From positions 186,001-250,000 of the forward strand of contig RDOB01000002.1 in NCBI GenBank assembly GCA_011364965.1: a DNA stretch of 64,000 nt. The letters are read 5' to 3'. Under the pieces are notes generated by a model, which was given only the letters and a program-made list of their open reading frames with translations, was not told the DNA's origin and did no database searches. Positions within the stretch are counted from its first letter, which is position 1; every line of letters begins with the position of its first letter. The translations under genes and the position numbers were made by a program. Source of the stretch: Candidatus Heimdallarchaeota archaeon (GTDB taxonomy: Archaea > Asgardarchaeota > Heimdallarchaeia > Hodarchaeales > Hodarchaeaceae). Of the stretch, positions 25,458 through 34,640 are shown piece after piece.

Positions 25458-28346
25458 ATGAAAATATCACGATATATTATTCCATTGTCATTTGTTTTTC
25501 TATTTATATTAAATGCGTATGCTTTGTCCTTTGATTTCACTTCCATAAAACAGGAAGTTACTGATGGCACATCCAGAGACAAAAGAAATGTAGGGTATGA
25601 AAATCTCCCCGTTTCTAGCCCAAGTACTCTCCAAATCGGCTCTACAATTACAGTAGGACGGACTACTCTTACAACAGATGAAGATACATACTCACCTGGT
25701 GACTGGGTAACAATTTCTGCTGAAAGTAGCACTGATGATATGAATGGATCTTTAGAATGGCGCCTAGAATCTCCAATTGAAGAAGTAGCATTTGATTTTT
25801 ACAGTGATTACCAAGATGTGTTTTCTGATCCTTCTTTCGATGGTCCTGGATTACCATCTGATTGGACAAATATTGATTTTGATTTTGCTAATGTAATGAA
25901 TGGTTATCTTAATCTTACAGAGGAAGCTGATGCAGATACTAATAATGATGAAATTTATTTCTACAATCCTTTAGCTTTTGTATATGGAAATAAATATGTT
26001 ATTTCATTTGATCACTATTCTTATGGAGAAAATCTTCTGATAAACCCAGGATTTGAGACAGGTGATAGTACAGGTTGGGAAGTAAATTCATCTTATGTAA
26101 TAATAGTCAATTCTCCTGAAAATGCGTCCGAGGGTGATTATTATGCTAATGTGAATGGAACTAGAGGGTACTTAATTACTCAAAATGTTACTGGTTGGAC
26201 TGGAGGTCGTGAGGCTATCTTTTCTGCTCGTGCCACAGGAACTACTGCTGCTAATTATTGGAGTTTAAGATTAGAAGCCTATAACTCCACAGGGGGATTC
26301 CTAGGGGCTAAAGATACTTCAACTGATTCTCAAGGTGACATTCCTGATGAAAAGGGATATACTTTCAATCGTATTCTACGATGGGTTACACCAATAAACA
26401 CCTCATACCTACGAGCAATGTTTAGAGGTAGAGATGGAGGTAGTAACTCAGATGGGCTTTATACTGGCTGGGTTGATGATTTATTTCTAAGTGAATCACC
26501 TGCTCCTTTATTATTCTCTTATTATGGAGTTGGTGGTGAATGGAAAACAAAACGTTTACTAGGGGGAACAAATGAATGGGAACACACAACTAGAGACACC
26601 TTTTTAATAGAACTAGCCAGTACTGCTCCAACGGACTCTAAAACAATAAAATTTTTACTTGATGACACTAGTGATGCAATAAATAAGACAACTTCTTATT
26701 GGCTGATAGATAATGTAACGATCAATTTTGTTACTAAACCAGAAGTAAAAACAGGTATTAGTGAAGTTCAAAATACTGGATTCATCAATTCTACATGGTT
26801 TCACAGAGGATATCAAGAGGAATTGAAGAGTACTTATAAGATAAAGCAAGAAACTCCCGAAAACGTGAGTACAATAGCTGACTGTAGTGCAACGATAAAG
26901 ATACTACTCCCACAACATCAAATTTATTTTGGACCTTGGATATTTATCTTGAAAATTCACCGTATAGACTCTGCATCTGACCCCCTTGATGTTATAAACG
27001 TGAATATTTCCTTTGTGGTCGATAATCCTATGAATTATGTTATTCAAGACATTTATTTACTACGTGGGTCTACTAATATTAGCTCAGGAGATGATTATGT
27101 TTTCAAGGAGTATTTTGAACCAGAACTTGGGATTGAGGCAATTTCCCCTGGTGATAACGTTACACTTCTTGGATATTTGGAAGCGAATAGCACACAAGGT
27201 GAATGGTATGATTTTGAATTCTTACAGGTTTCAGAAACAAAGGTTGAATTTTTCTGGTATAGTTCATGGTCTACAAAGGAAAACATAACATGGTCACAAT
27301 TCGGATTTATCCCTTATCAAAAAGATGGAATTACGCTTCTAGATGGTAATTTTAGTTCCCCAACAAACAATATTAGAACTATGGGTTTAAATTTCCATAT
27401 ACCAAATAGAGGTATTTTTGGAGATATTGTTGCAAACTTAACTCTCTCTATCCGTGCAACTAATGCTAAACCTGGAGGAGTAGGTGGAGGTGTTCATAAA
27501 ATCATCATTCCTTTGAATCTCCCTCCAGTCAAATTTAATATTGTTGTTGAAGAAGAAAATTTACCAGGTACGAGTTATTATCTAACTGATTATATATCCG
27601 GCAATATTACATTAAATTTGCTTAATTACAATAGTGATCTGCCCACTGAATATCCTGGTAGAAATATAACTTCCAATCTCACAATTCCAATGACTGATCT
27701 TGATTTCGTTGTTTATTTAGACCTCGTTGGTGGAGAAGTAGAAGTTTCTCAGGAATTTCATTATAATATTATAGGGAAATCAATTTTATGGTTGGAAGCA
27801 GTAAATCCACATTTATTAGCTGGGAATTATTCATTTAAAATTCGATGGGGTACTGCTTATGAATATAATGATACTAATCGCAATTATCTGGATATTAGCA
27901 CCCTCTATATTGCTATTCGAGGTACTTTAGCTGTTCATTCTTCTGATACAGTTGAGATAAAGCAAGGTGGAATGGGTACAATTCAATTCAATGTAACTCT
28001 CCTTGAAACAACCAAAAAGATCAGTGGATTAAATCTCTTGGCTGTAATTGAAGGACTTGAAGCTGAAGGTACCATAGTCATATATGAAAATGAAGGCTTG
28101 TACAATATAGATATATTAGTTCCCCCAGATGCTGAAGTGAGAGACGATTATGTAATAAATATTTTTGTAAAAGGACGGAGTGATACAATTGGAGAAGTCC
28201 AATTCTCTGTTATTGAATCCACAGATACTTTAACAACCCCGGTATCCCTGTTAGACTTAATTGTTACATTTGGAGGATTTATTTTCTTCATTACCACTGG
28301 AATTGGCGTTGTTGGGGTTTTATTTTGGTTTAATAAGAAATTCTAA
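25458..28346 (+). CDS. Large secreted surface protein, C-terminal membrane anchor
   Basis: About 960 residues with an N-terminal signal peptide (residues 3-23) and a single C-terminal helix (LIVTFGGFIFFITTGIGVVGVLFWF) followed by a short basic end, so the body is extracellular. The body is beta-rich with many N-glycosylation sequons (N-x-S/T). One part (NPGFETGDSTGWEV, then YYANVNGTRGYLITQNV) is like a carbohydrate-binding or discoidin-type jelly roll. The C-terminal third has Ig-like sandwiches. A GGTG six bases upstream supports ATG at 25458; a GTG nine bases earlier is the alternative. An S-layer or envelope protein is likely; the exact role is unknown. Confidence 0.75.
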   Translation: MKISRYIIPLSFVFLFILNAYALSFDFTSIKQEVTDGTSRDKRNVGYENLPVSSPSTLQIGSTITVGRTTLTTDEDTYSPGDWVTISAESSTDDMNGSLEWRLESPIEEVAFDFYSDYQDVFSDPSFDGPGLPSDWTNIDFDFANVMNGYLNLTEEADADTNNDEIYFYNPLAFVYGNKYVISFDHYSYGENLLINPGFETGDSTGWEVNSSYVIIVNSPENASEGDYYANVNGTRGYLITQNVTGWTGGREAIFSARATGTTAANYWSLRLEAYNSTGGFLGAKDTSTDSQGDIPDEKGYTFNRILRWVTPINTSYLRAMFRGRDGGSNSDGLYTGWVDDLFLSESPAPLLFSYYGVGGEWKTKRLLGGTNEWEHTTRDTFLIELASTAPTDSKTIKFLLDDTSDAINKTTSYWLIDNVTINFVTKPEVKTGISEVQNTGFINSTWFHRGYQEELKSTYKIKQETPENVSTIADCSATIKILLPQHQIYFGPWIFILKIHRIDSASDPLDVINVNISFVVDNPMNYVIQDIYLLRGSTNISSGDDYVFKEYFEPELGIEAISPGDNVTLLGYLEANSTQGEWYDFEFLQVSETKVEFFWYSSWSTKENITWSQFGFIPYQKDGITLLDGNFSSPTNNIRTMGLNFHIPNRGIFGDIVANLTLSIRATNAKPGGVGGGVHKIIIPLNLPPVKFNIVVEEENLPGTSYYLTDYISGNITLNLLNYNSDLPTEYPGRNITSNLTIPMTDLDFVVYLDLVGGEVEVSQEFHYNIIGKSILWLEAVNPHLLAGNYSFKIRWGTAYEYNDTNRNYLDISTLYIAIRGTLAVHSSDTVEIKQGGMGTIQFNVTLLETTKKISGLNLLAVIEGLEAEGTIVIYENEGLYNIDILVPPDAEVRDDYVINIFVKGRSDTIGEVQFSVIESTDTLTTPVSLLDLIVTFGGFIFFITTGIGVVGVLFWFNKKF

Positions 28347-28398
28347 TAATATTTACTTAGATTTCTTTAATTTCCCTCTTTTTTTAAAAAAATTTTGA

Positions 28399-29445
28399 TT
28401 AACAAATTTCTGTGTACAAATTGGCCAATGATTCAACTGCTTTTCTAATATCATGCGTTTTAAGGCTCGATTCCCCATGTTGCTGTAGTTTCTGGTAAAG
28501 TGATTTGTCAGATGCAAGCCGTCGAATGTTCTCTGTAAATTCATCAACTGTACGACTTTTGAGACAATCCTTTTCGTGCGTTAACCAGTTGAATACAGGA
28601 TGATCTGATATTACTGGTACATTTCCATAGGCAATCCCCTCTAGCAGTGCAATTCCCTGATTTTCTTCTCGTGTTACATAAAGGAAAATATCTGCTGCGT
28701 TCCAAAGAGCTTCGATCGTTCTTCTTGAAACATATCCCGTAAAGCGTATATTGTGAGTGTTACGAGCTATAAGGAACTTCTTTCGCAAATATGGGGAATG
28801 AGCTATAGTTCCTAATGGGAAATATTTTCCTATCCATAAGAAAACATGTTCAGGGGTATTCAATGCAACATTAGTAAAGATATCTGGGGCTTTGCGATAG
28901 ATACAGATGCCAACTGTAATAATGAGAAGTTGATCCTTTTCAATTCCAAGGAATTCCTTTGCTTTTTGCCCTAGTAATGGATTTTTTCGATTTTTAGTAA
29001 GATCGATACCATTAGATATTACACGAATTCTAGCAGGATTATATCCATACTTCAGTAAAATTTGCTTATTATATTCACTTACTGCAATGAGATGGTCAGC
29101 ATAAGAATAATATTTTGTTAGATATGGAATTAAAGCAAAATCAATTCGATTAGATAAGAGAAAGCTATTTCTAAAGTCTTCGATTGTTGTATGTCCAGTC
29201 ATTACTATCTGGTGCTTTTTACGATGCTGGTTTGAGAGTAATTTAGCTTTAAACAATGATTGAGGAAACGCTGTTTGAAAATGATAAATATCATAAGGAT
29301 AATTCTTACCATTGATGTCAGTTTCAATCCCCAATTCCTTCAATTGATTTGCTAATCGAGTAGCAGAGCTGTAAATACCACTACCTTCTAGTGCATTTTC
29401 CATATCTAGGATAAAATTAACTTTCAATTTCCGTCTATCCTTCAC
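28399..29445 (-). CDS. Glycosyltransferase, GT4 (GT-B fold)
   Basis: 348 residues of the GT-B type. The N-terminal Rossmann half starts with KVNFILDMENALEGSGIY and the C-terminal half has the family-4 features RVISNGIDL, ILFNGYVSRR-like FTGYVSRRTIEALW and the E-x7-E region TREENQGIALLEGIAYG. Family members transfer a sugar from a nucleotide donor to lipids, glycans or proteins; the acceptor is not known. GTG at 29445 is the outer start; a TTG at 29427, which gives a normal GT-B N-terminus, is possible. Confidence 0.85.
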   Translation of the reverse strand: MKDRRKLKVNFILDMENALEGSGIYSSATRLANQLKELGIETDINGKNYPYDIYHFQTAFPQSLFKAKLLSNQHRKKHQIVMTGHTTIEDFRNSFLLSNRIDFALIPYLTKYYSYADHLIAVSEYNKQILLKYGYNPARIRVISNGIDLTKNRKNPLLGQKAKEFLGIEKDQLLIITVGICIYRKAPDIFTNVALNTPEHVFLWIGKYFPLGTIAHSPYLRKKFLIARNTHNIRFTGYVSRRTIEALWNAADIFLYVTREENQGIALLEGIAYGNVPVISDHPVFNWLTHEKDCLKSRTVDEFTENIRRLASDKSLYQKLQQHGESSLKTHDIRKAVESLANLYTEIC

Positions 29446-29652
29446 TCATACGCTCTATTACATATTTTTTCTATCTTCTTGGAGATGATCCTAATCGATA
29501 TGAATAAACTTTTTCTATAAAGAAAGATTTTTGAAGGGAAAATTAAGTAGATATCATTAAAGTTCAGTTGAAGCATTCAGATTAAGTCTTAGCAAATTAT
29601 TTTCTCATAAACTTAACAAAAATATATTTTTTGTGATTAGGATAATATCACG

Positions 29653-30177
29653 ATGTTAGATAATCCTTCCGTTGCTCTTTCCATTGATCCGTTGATCTCT
29701 TTAAGAAAAGCAGAGAAATCGGATTTAAAATTCATCAATGAAGTTCAGTACGCGGAAATGAATGACATATTAATGAGTGCTTGGGGAAGTCAGTTTAATT
29801 GGAAGAGTTGGTTTGAGGATGTTGAAGAAGCAAGTTCAGGAAACATCCACAAAGTATATCTAATTTACTTTAAAGAAATCGCTGTTGGATATATATGGCT
29901 TAATGAGGAATTGAATTCGATTTGGCTAACTGCCATTGTTATTAACTCAAAATGGCAAAGGAAGGGAATTGGGACAAAAGTTATCCACTTTTTGATTAAT
30001 GAAGCCAAAAGCGAAAATAAAAAGTATATAGAGTTAGGTGTTCAGCGAAATAATCTTAAGGCAAAGGAATTTTATTCAAAACTTGGATTCAATGAATTCG
30101 ATTATATTCAAACAGCAAATACTGACTTACTACGGTTGAATCTGAGTAATAGGGTTGATCCAGCATATATTGTATAA
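29653..30177 (+). CDS. GNAT family N-acetyltransferase
   Basis: 174 residues with the acetyl-CoA-binding motif A around WQRKGIGTKVIHFLI and a conserved C-terminal segment (NLKAKEFYSKLGFNEF). This is the RimI-like GNAT pattern. Substrate unknown. ATG at 29653 is the first start. It stands alone between divergent and convergent neighbours. Confidence 0.85.
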   Translation: MLDNPSVALSIDPLISLRKAEKSDLKFINEVQYAEMNDILMSAWGSQFNWKSWFEDVEEASSGNIHKVYLIYFKEIAVGYIWLNEELNSIWLTAIVINSKWQRKGIGTKVIHFLINEAKSENKKYIELGVQRNNLKAKEFYSKLGFNEFDYIQTANTDLLRLNLSNRVDPAYIV

Positions 30178-30277
30178 TTTTAATACCTAACTTGGTTCTT
30201 TATAAGATATTAGAAATTATTTTTGGTGATAAAAGTTTTGTAGATTTAAAATTTAAAAGTTGATCATAACCAAGACA

Positions 30278-30285
30278 TATAAATA
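30278..30285 (+). promoter_or_regulatory. TATA-like box for the DUF3467 gene
   Basis: An ATATAAATAG-type sequence lies about 70 bases before the ATG at 30354, consistent with an archaeal promoter and a leader of roughly 45 bases. Weak, because the whole gap is AT-rich. Confidence 0.3.
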
Positions 30286-30353
30286 GAAATTTTAATTCTT
30301 CTCACCAAATGATATTTTTCAATCTATTTAATTACATAAAAGGGTGTTAATAG

Positions 30354-30689
30354 ATGAGTCAACGTCCTCAGTCAATTAATATTAAGAAAAGTGAAGATTT
30401 TCGACAATTATACTGCATCGGCGCTTCAGGGGGATTCACTCCATTTGATTTTCGGATTAGCTTCTACAACGATTCTGCCTCCATTGAGGAGGGCAAAATG
30501 AAAATTGAGAGAACAGCAAACGTGGAGATTATTTTATCTCCAGTTGCTGCAAAATCATTAGCACAGTGGCTTAATGTTCATGTACAGAACTTTGAAAAGC
30601 AATTTGGGCTTATAAATGTCCCTACACAACCTAAAAAATCTAGTAACGATAAAGAATTTCGTGAAGGTAGTGCTGCACTTTGGACTTAG
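30354..30689 (+). CDS. DUF3467 family protein
   Basis: 111 residues. The layout (YCIGASGGFTPFDFRISFYN, then VEIILSPVAAKSLAQWL, then NFEKQFGLI) matches the DUF3467 family found in bacteria and archaea, whose function is not known. The protein is small, soluble and probably a beta-sheet with one long helix. The region before ATG (AAAAGGGTG) gives a good ribosome binding site. Confidence 0.75.
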   Translation: MSQRPQSINIKKSEDFRQLYCIGASGGFTPFDFRISFYNDSASIEEGKMKIERTANVEIILSPVAAKSLAQWLNVHVQNFEKQFGLINVPTQPKKSSNDKEFREGSAALWT

Positions 30690-30703
30690 AGCATTCCACT
30701 TCG

Positions 30704-31516
30704 TTAAGAATTTAAAATTAAAGGTATTCCAATAAAAGCAAAATCTTTCGCTAATTTCGCAATTTCTCGTTTAAGTCCAGAAATGTAGACCTCATTCTTC
30801 CATTTCTCAGGGAAAATATCGAATAGATTTGGCTGTATTTTACGTATCCCAGGTATAGTTTCTTGATAAATCCTATTGGTGGCTTCTAAGGATATTTCAT
30901 TAAATATTTTAGAGTAATTTGAAATTAATACTCTCATTGGTGCTGTTGGTGAGTCGAAATGCTCATAACTTTCAGTGGCTTTCTTTAAAAGAAGTAAAGG
31001 TTCTTTGAAAGGAAACACCAGCTGAGCAAGTATTATTCCTTTAGAAAAAGCTCTTCTTCTTTGTCCCACGATATCATCTTCAGCTCTTAAAGCGTGAAAT
31101 GGAAATTCATGTAAATAATCTCCCACTAGGAAGTTGTGTTGATCTGGAAAAACAAATGGTTCAGTATTGAAGTGATTGTCTAGCCACTTTTCTTCTGGGA
31201 TAACCAATGCTGTAATAAACCTATGATCCAAAGTAATTGATTTAGGAAATACAGAGAATTTAGTCGAATAAATCCCTGCTCCATATAATAAGATGTAAGA
31301 TATGCTGTCTCGAATTATACGTGAGAAGTCTACTGGAGTAAAAATTACACTCGAAGAATTAACCGAATGTATCTTCTGCTTCTTGTATGTCCATAAATAA
31401 GGATCTACTTTTTCCTTTTCGGTGAATGCAATCCAATTGGAAATTACAATGAGTGATTTCAACCCCCCAAGTGGATATCTGGACATTCTATGTGGTCCAC
31501 CTGGATTTTGTCTCAT
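30704..31516 (-). CDS. Uncharacterised protein
   Basis: About 270 residues, soluble and unrecognised. It has a strand/helix pattern (SLIVISNWIAFTE, SSSVIFTPVDFSRII, RFITALVIPEEKW) that might be a longin or roadblock-like sensor fold, followed by helices. That idea is by pattern only. ATG at 31516 (GGAG upstream) is used; a TTG 42 bases earlier and an ATG 32 bases later are possible. The 264 bases upstream (31517-31780) show no gene. Confidence 0.55.
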   Translation of the reverse strand: MRQNPGGPHRMSRYPLGGLKSLIVISNWIAFTEKEKVDPYLWTYKKQKIHSVNSSSVIFTPVDFSRIIRDSISYILLYGAGIYSTKFSVFPKSITLDHRFITALVIPEEKWLDNHFNTEPFVFPDQHNFLVGDYLHEFPFHALRAEDDIVGQRRRAFSKGIILAQLVFPFKEPLLLLKKATESYEHFDSPTAPMRVLISNYSKIFNEISLEATNRIYQETIPGIRKIQPNLFDIFPEKWKNEVYISGLKREIAKLAKDFAFIGIPLILNS

Positions 31517-31780
31517 TTTATTATTATCTCCTGGGAATATTGAGAAGTAGCTTATCAATTAGAATAGTAAGTGTTGATTTAATAATCTTGCACAATTGTT
31601 GGATTGATGGATTCATATTATGTTTAAATATTTACTCTAATTACACGAAAAAAAGTAAAAAGGGTAGAAAATGAGAGAAAAAATAAATTGATTAGATTTT
31701 ACAGACTAATTATATGTAGTTTTGGAAATTACTTGCCATAAAGCAGTATTAATCTATTTTTCTATTCAATTTTCCCATTT

Positions 31781-32218
31781 TCAAACTCCAGCACTTATTA
31801 ATGTAGTACCAGGAAACAGATAACCGATTATTGCATTGAAAAGGTAAATCAAGAAGATTGTTATAACCCCAATCCAAATAGAGGAATTCAAATTGTTTCT
31901 CTCTGGAACAATAAGATAATCAATCAAATAAACAATTGCAAGGTAAACAAGAATAGGCACTAATCTAGCTGCAGCTTCATTTACAAATGGAATAGGACTC
32001 AGTACTCCAACAAGAGCTCCAATAACTAAAGCTACTAATATTACGATTATTGCTGCCACAACTAATAGAATAAGGACATAACTTGTATCCGTGTCTTTCT
32101 TTCCTGCAATCAATCTCGTGCCAATCCATAGAAAAATAGCAACAAGGATGATCGCAATAATTAACAATATGAGAGTAATTGGATCACTCAAATTTACATT
32201 TTGTTGTTGTATTGCCAT
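31781..32218 (-). CDS. Small integral membrane protein, four helices
   Basis: 145 residues, almost entirely hydrophobic, with four predicted membrane helices (for example ILLIIAIILVAIFLWIG and VVAAIIVILVALVIGALVG). Only short charged loops, one with KKDTDTS. No family recognised and no transport motif seen. The ATG at 32218 is the first. It stands alone, 92 bases downstream of the GT4 gene on the same strand. Confidence 0.65.
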   Translation of the reverse strand: MAIQQQNVNLSDPITLILLIIAIILVAIFLWIGTRLIAGKKDTDTSYVLILLVVAAIIVILVALVIGALVGVLSPIPFVNEAAARLVPILVYLAIVYLIDYLIVPERNNLNSSIWIGVITIFLIYLFNAIIGYLFPGTTLISAGV

Positions 32219-32310
32219 AAATAATCACCTTTCAATGTAGGAAATATGATAAAATAAAAATCCTATCAATATTGTTTGTTGAGAGAAAAGATAGAAAAAT
32301 CGTCATACTG

Positions 32311-33516
32311 CTATCTACTTGCATTTATCTTAATAGTTATACTAAATGCTCTTTCTAGTTGTGTAGTAAATCCTTTTGTTGAGAATTTTTGAGCGATTTT
32401 TAATGCCGTTCTTCCAAATTGAGAGATCAAATCAGGATTATCCAAGAGAGTCTCTATAGCAGCTTTACAGGCCTTCCAATTGCCAGGTGGAAACAGTAAA
32501 CCATTTCTATTCTCATGAATATAATCAAGAACCCCTCCCCCAGCTGCACCAATAACTGGCAATCCTTGACTCATCGCTTCAATAACAGTCAATCCTTGAG
32601 TTTCAGTGTCACTTGGCGTCACCATAAATTCCCCCATTCGATAAAGATAAGGCAATTTAGTATGACTGAAAAAACCAGTGAAAGCAATGTTCCGTATATT
32701 TAACTGAGAAGCTTGTTTTTTATACATTTTGAGATGAGGTCCATCTCCTACGATCAAGAGGAAAGTTTTTGGGTATTTTTGCTCAATTTCCTTATATGCC
32801 TTTAGAAGGACTTCAAGCTTTTTCTCATAGGATATTCGACCACAATAAAGGAGAATCTTCCTGTCAGATTTTATTTCATATTTTTTCCTTATATTTTCTT
32901 GAAATGCTTTTTGTTCTTCCTTACTATGATCATTTCGAAAGAAAACGCTTGATATCATGTTTGGAAGTGAATAAACGGGAGGTTTTACTCCATGACAAGT
33001 TAACTCTCTTTGAAAAGTTTTAGATGGCGTGATAACTACATCAGAATATTTATAATACCAACGAATATATCCCCATATCATTTCTTGGATTCCAGATAAA
33101 CGTGCAAACTTCTCTCCTTGTATTCCTCCTACTAAATGACCTGAATAATCAACAAGATGAGTATGATATGTGTTGAGTAAAGGAATGTTATTGAGGACTC
33201 GAGACGCTAATACAGCAGCATAGCCAAGAGAAAACGGAGAATGACAATGAATAAAGTCAAATTGTTCTTTATGTAAAGCTTTCGTTAAGTAAAAACTTGG
33301 AAAAGCGATATTATAACCAGGATAAGGTGGAAAAGGGAAGCTTTTAAGCTCATAGATAGGAACTCCCTCAATTTTGAAGGGGATTGCTTGTTTTAATTTC
33401 GGAACAAAAATAGCAAATTCATGTTTATTACGAAGGCTTTGAATCTCATTAATAATTGAGATTACCACACCATTCAAATTTGGAACCCAAGAATCACTGA
33501 AGATACCGATTTTCAT
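32311..33516 (-). CDS. Glycosyltransferase, GT4 (diacylglycerol/diphytanylglycerol-glucosyl type)
   Basis: 401 residues. The start MKIGIFSDSWVPNLNGVV and the C-terminal motifs VGDGPHLKMY, FTGFFSHTKLPYLYRMGEF and SDTETQGLTVIEAMSQGLPVIG place it with GT4 enzymes such as alpha-glucosyl-diacylglycerol synthase. In an archaeon the acceptor could be a glycolipid core or a glycan. ATG at 33516 has AAAGGAT upstream and gives the canonical N-terminus, in preference to a TTG 21 bases earlier. Confidence 0.88.
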   Translation of the reverse strand: MKIGIFSDSWVPNLNGVVISIINEIQSLRNKHEFAIFVPKLKQAIPFKIEGVPIYELKSFPFPPYPGYNIAFPSFYLTKALHKEQFDFIHCHSPFSLGYAAVLASRVLNNIPLLNTYHTHLVDYSGHLVGGIQGEKFARLSGIQEMIWGYIRWYYKYSDVVITPSKTFQRELTCHGVKPPVYSLPNMISSVFFRNDHSKEEQKAFQENIRKKYEIKSDRKILLYCGRISYEKKLEVLLKAYKEIEQKYPKTFLLIVGDGPHLKMYKKQASQLNIRNIAFTGFFSHTKLPYLYRMGEFMVTPSDTETQGLTVIEAMSQGLPVIGAAGGGVLDYIHENRNGLLFPPGNWKACKAAIETLLDNPDLISQFGRTALKIAQKFSTKGFTTQLERAFSITIKINASR

Positions 33517-33728
33517 TTTTATTATCCTTTTTAACAAATAAGTTTCATGCGCAATTGATACCCAAGGTTTAAATCAGACTTTCATTCCAGAAATATTGAA
33601 TAGATGCGATTGTTGTAAAAGGTGTGAATAAATTTAATTTTTTTGGGGAGGAAAACGCTATAGAATTATTTTTTTTATTAATACAAAATCATTTCCACGC
33701 TAAAGTACTAAGGCTCCGTACATATTCT

Positions 33729-34640
33729 TCATGAGAGATTTATGTACTCTATTGAATCCCCCTTTCGGGAAATTTTTTGTAATTCTTTTAATAGTCGATC
33801 AGGAATATCAGATTGATCTGGAGTGCATGCAGCTGCCATCTTATGCCCTCCTCCTCCAAAGATTTGAGCTACAGACGCAACATCATATCTATCTGCATCT
33901 TGAACAGATTTACTTACTCGGAAACTCACTCTTACAGGTTCGTCAATGGATTTTGAATAAATAACTGCAACTACAAGGACTCCTCTTTCAAAAACAGGTT
34001 TGATAACTTCCTTGGCAAGTTTACTCGGGATGAAATTACGGGTATCTAGAATTAAAATTTGAGGTAACTGAGTCTGATTTCTTAAAAATGAATGAATTTT
34101 TGCCAATGTATCTGAAAATATTGAATTAGATTCCTTTGATTTTCTAATTAACCAATCAGATTCTAGAATATCTCGTCCCTCCTTAGCCAGAATTTCACTT
34201 AACTCTCTGAGAAATTCTTTATTATCACTATTTAGGTTAAGTACAATATCTAACTGCTTGTAATACTCAGGTAGATTGGCAGTATCAGCTAAATGGCCTA
34301 ATTCTTTAATTTCAGACGCGATAGTATCTTCTTGATCTGAGAATCCTAGTACATTATAAACTAGATCAGTTGCAGATGGAGCTGATGGATCAATAACATC
34401 CTTGGCTGATAAACGTCCAGTTATTATCAAATCCTCGTAGTTTGATTTGTGATGATCAATATTAATGGAATTATTTACTTTAGGGAGATCACAGGTATAA
34501 TCAGCGTCGAAATTTTCCTCTGATATCCTTCTTGCTTCATTAACTGTTGCAAAAATGATTTTAATTTGGGATCCATATTTTCTAATGAACAAAGCAGCGC
34601 AACATATTCCATCAAGGTCTGTATGCGTCACAATATTCAT
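33729..34640 (-). CDS. DHH-family phosphoesterase
   Basis: 303 residues with the DHH hydrolase motifs HTDLDGICCAAL, NIDHHKSN and the C-terminal GGGHKMAAAC (DHHA1). Related enzymes are RecJ-like nucleases, nanoRNases and cyclic-dinucleotide phosphodiesterases; size fits a nanoRNase- or oligo-nucleotide-type. ATG at 34640 follows GGGAGA, and its ATGA overlaps the TGA of the upstream subtilase gene by four bases, so the two are translationally coupled. The link between a cytosolic phosphoesterase and a surface protease may be only positional. Confidence 0.85.
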   Translation of the reverse strand: MNIVTHTDLDGICCAALFIRKYGSQIKIIFATVNEARRISEENFDADYTCDLPKVNNSINIDHHKSNYEDLIITGRLSAKDVIDPSAPSATDLVYNVLGFSDQEDTIASEIKELGHLADTANLPEYYKQLDIVLNLNSDNKEFLRELSEILAKEGRDILESDWLIRKSKESNSIFSDTLAKIHSFLRNQTQLPQILILDTRNFIPSKLAKEVIKPVFERGVLVVAVIYSKSIDEPVRVSFRVSKSVQDADRYDVASVAQIFGGGGHKMAAACTPDQSDIPDRLLKELQKISRKGDSIEYINLS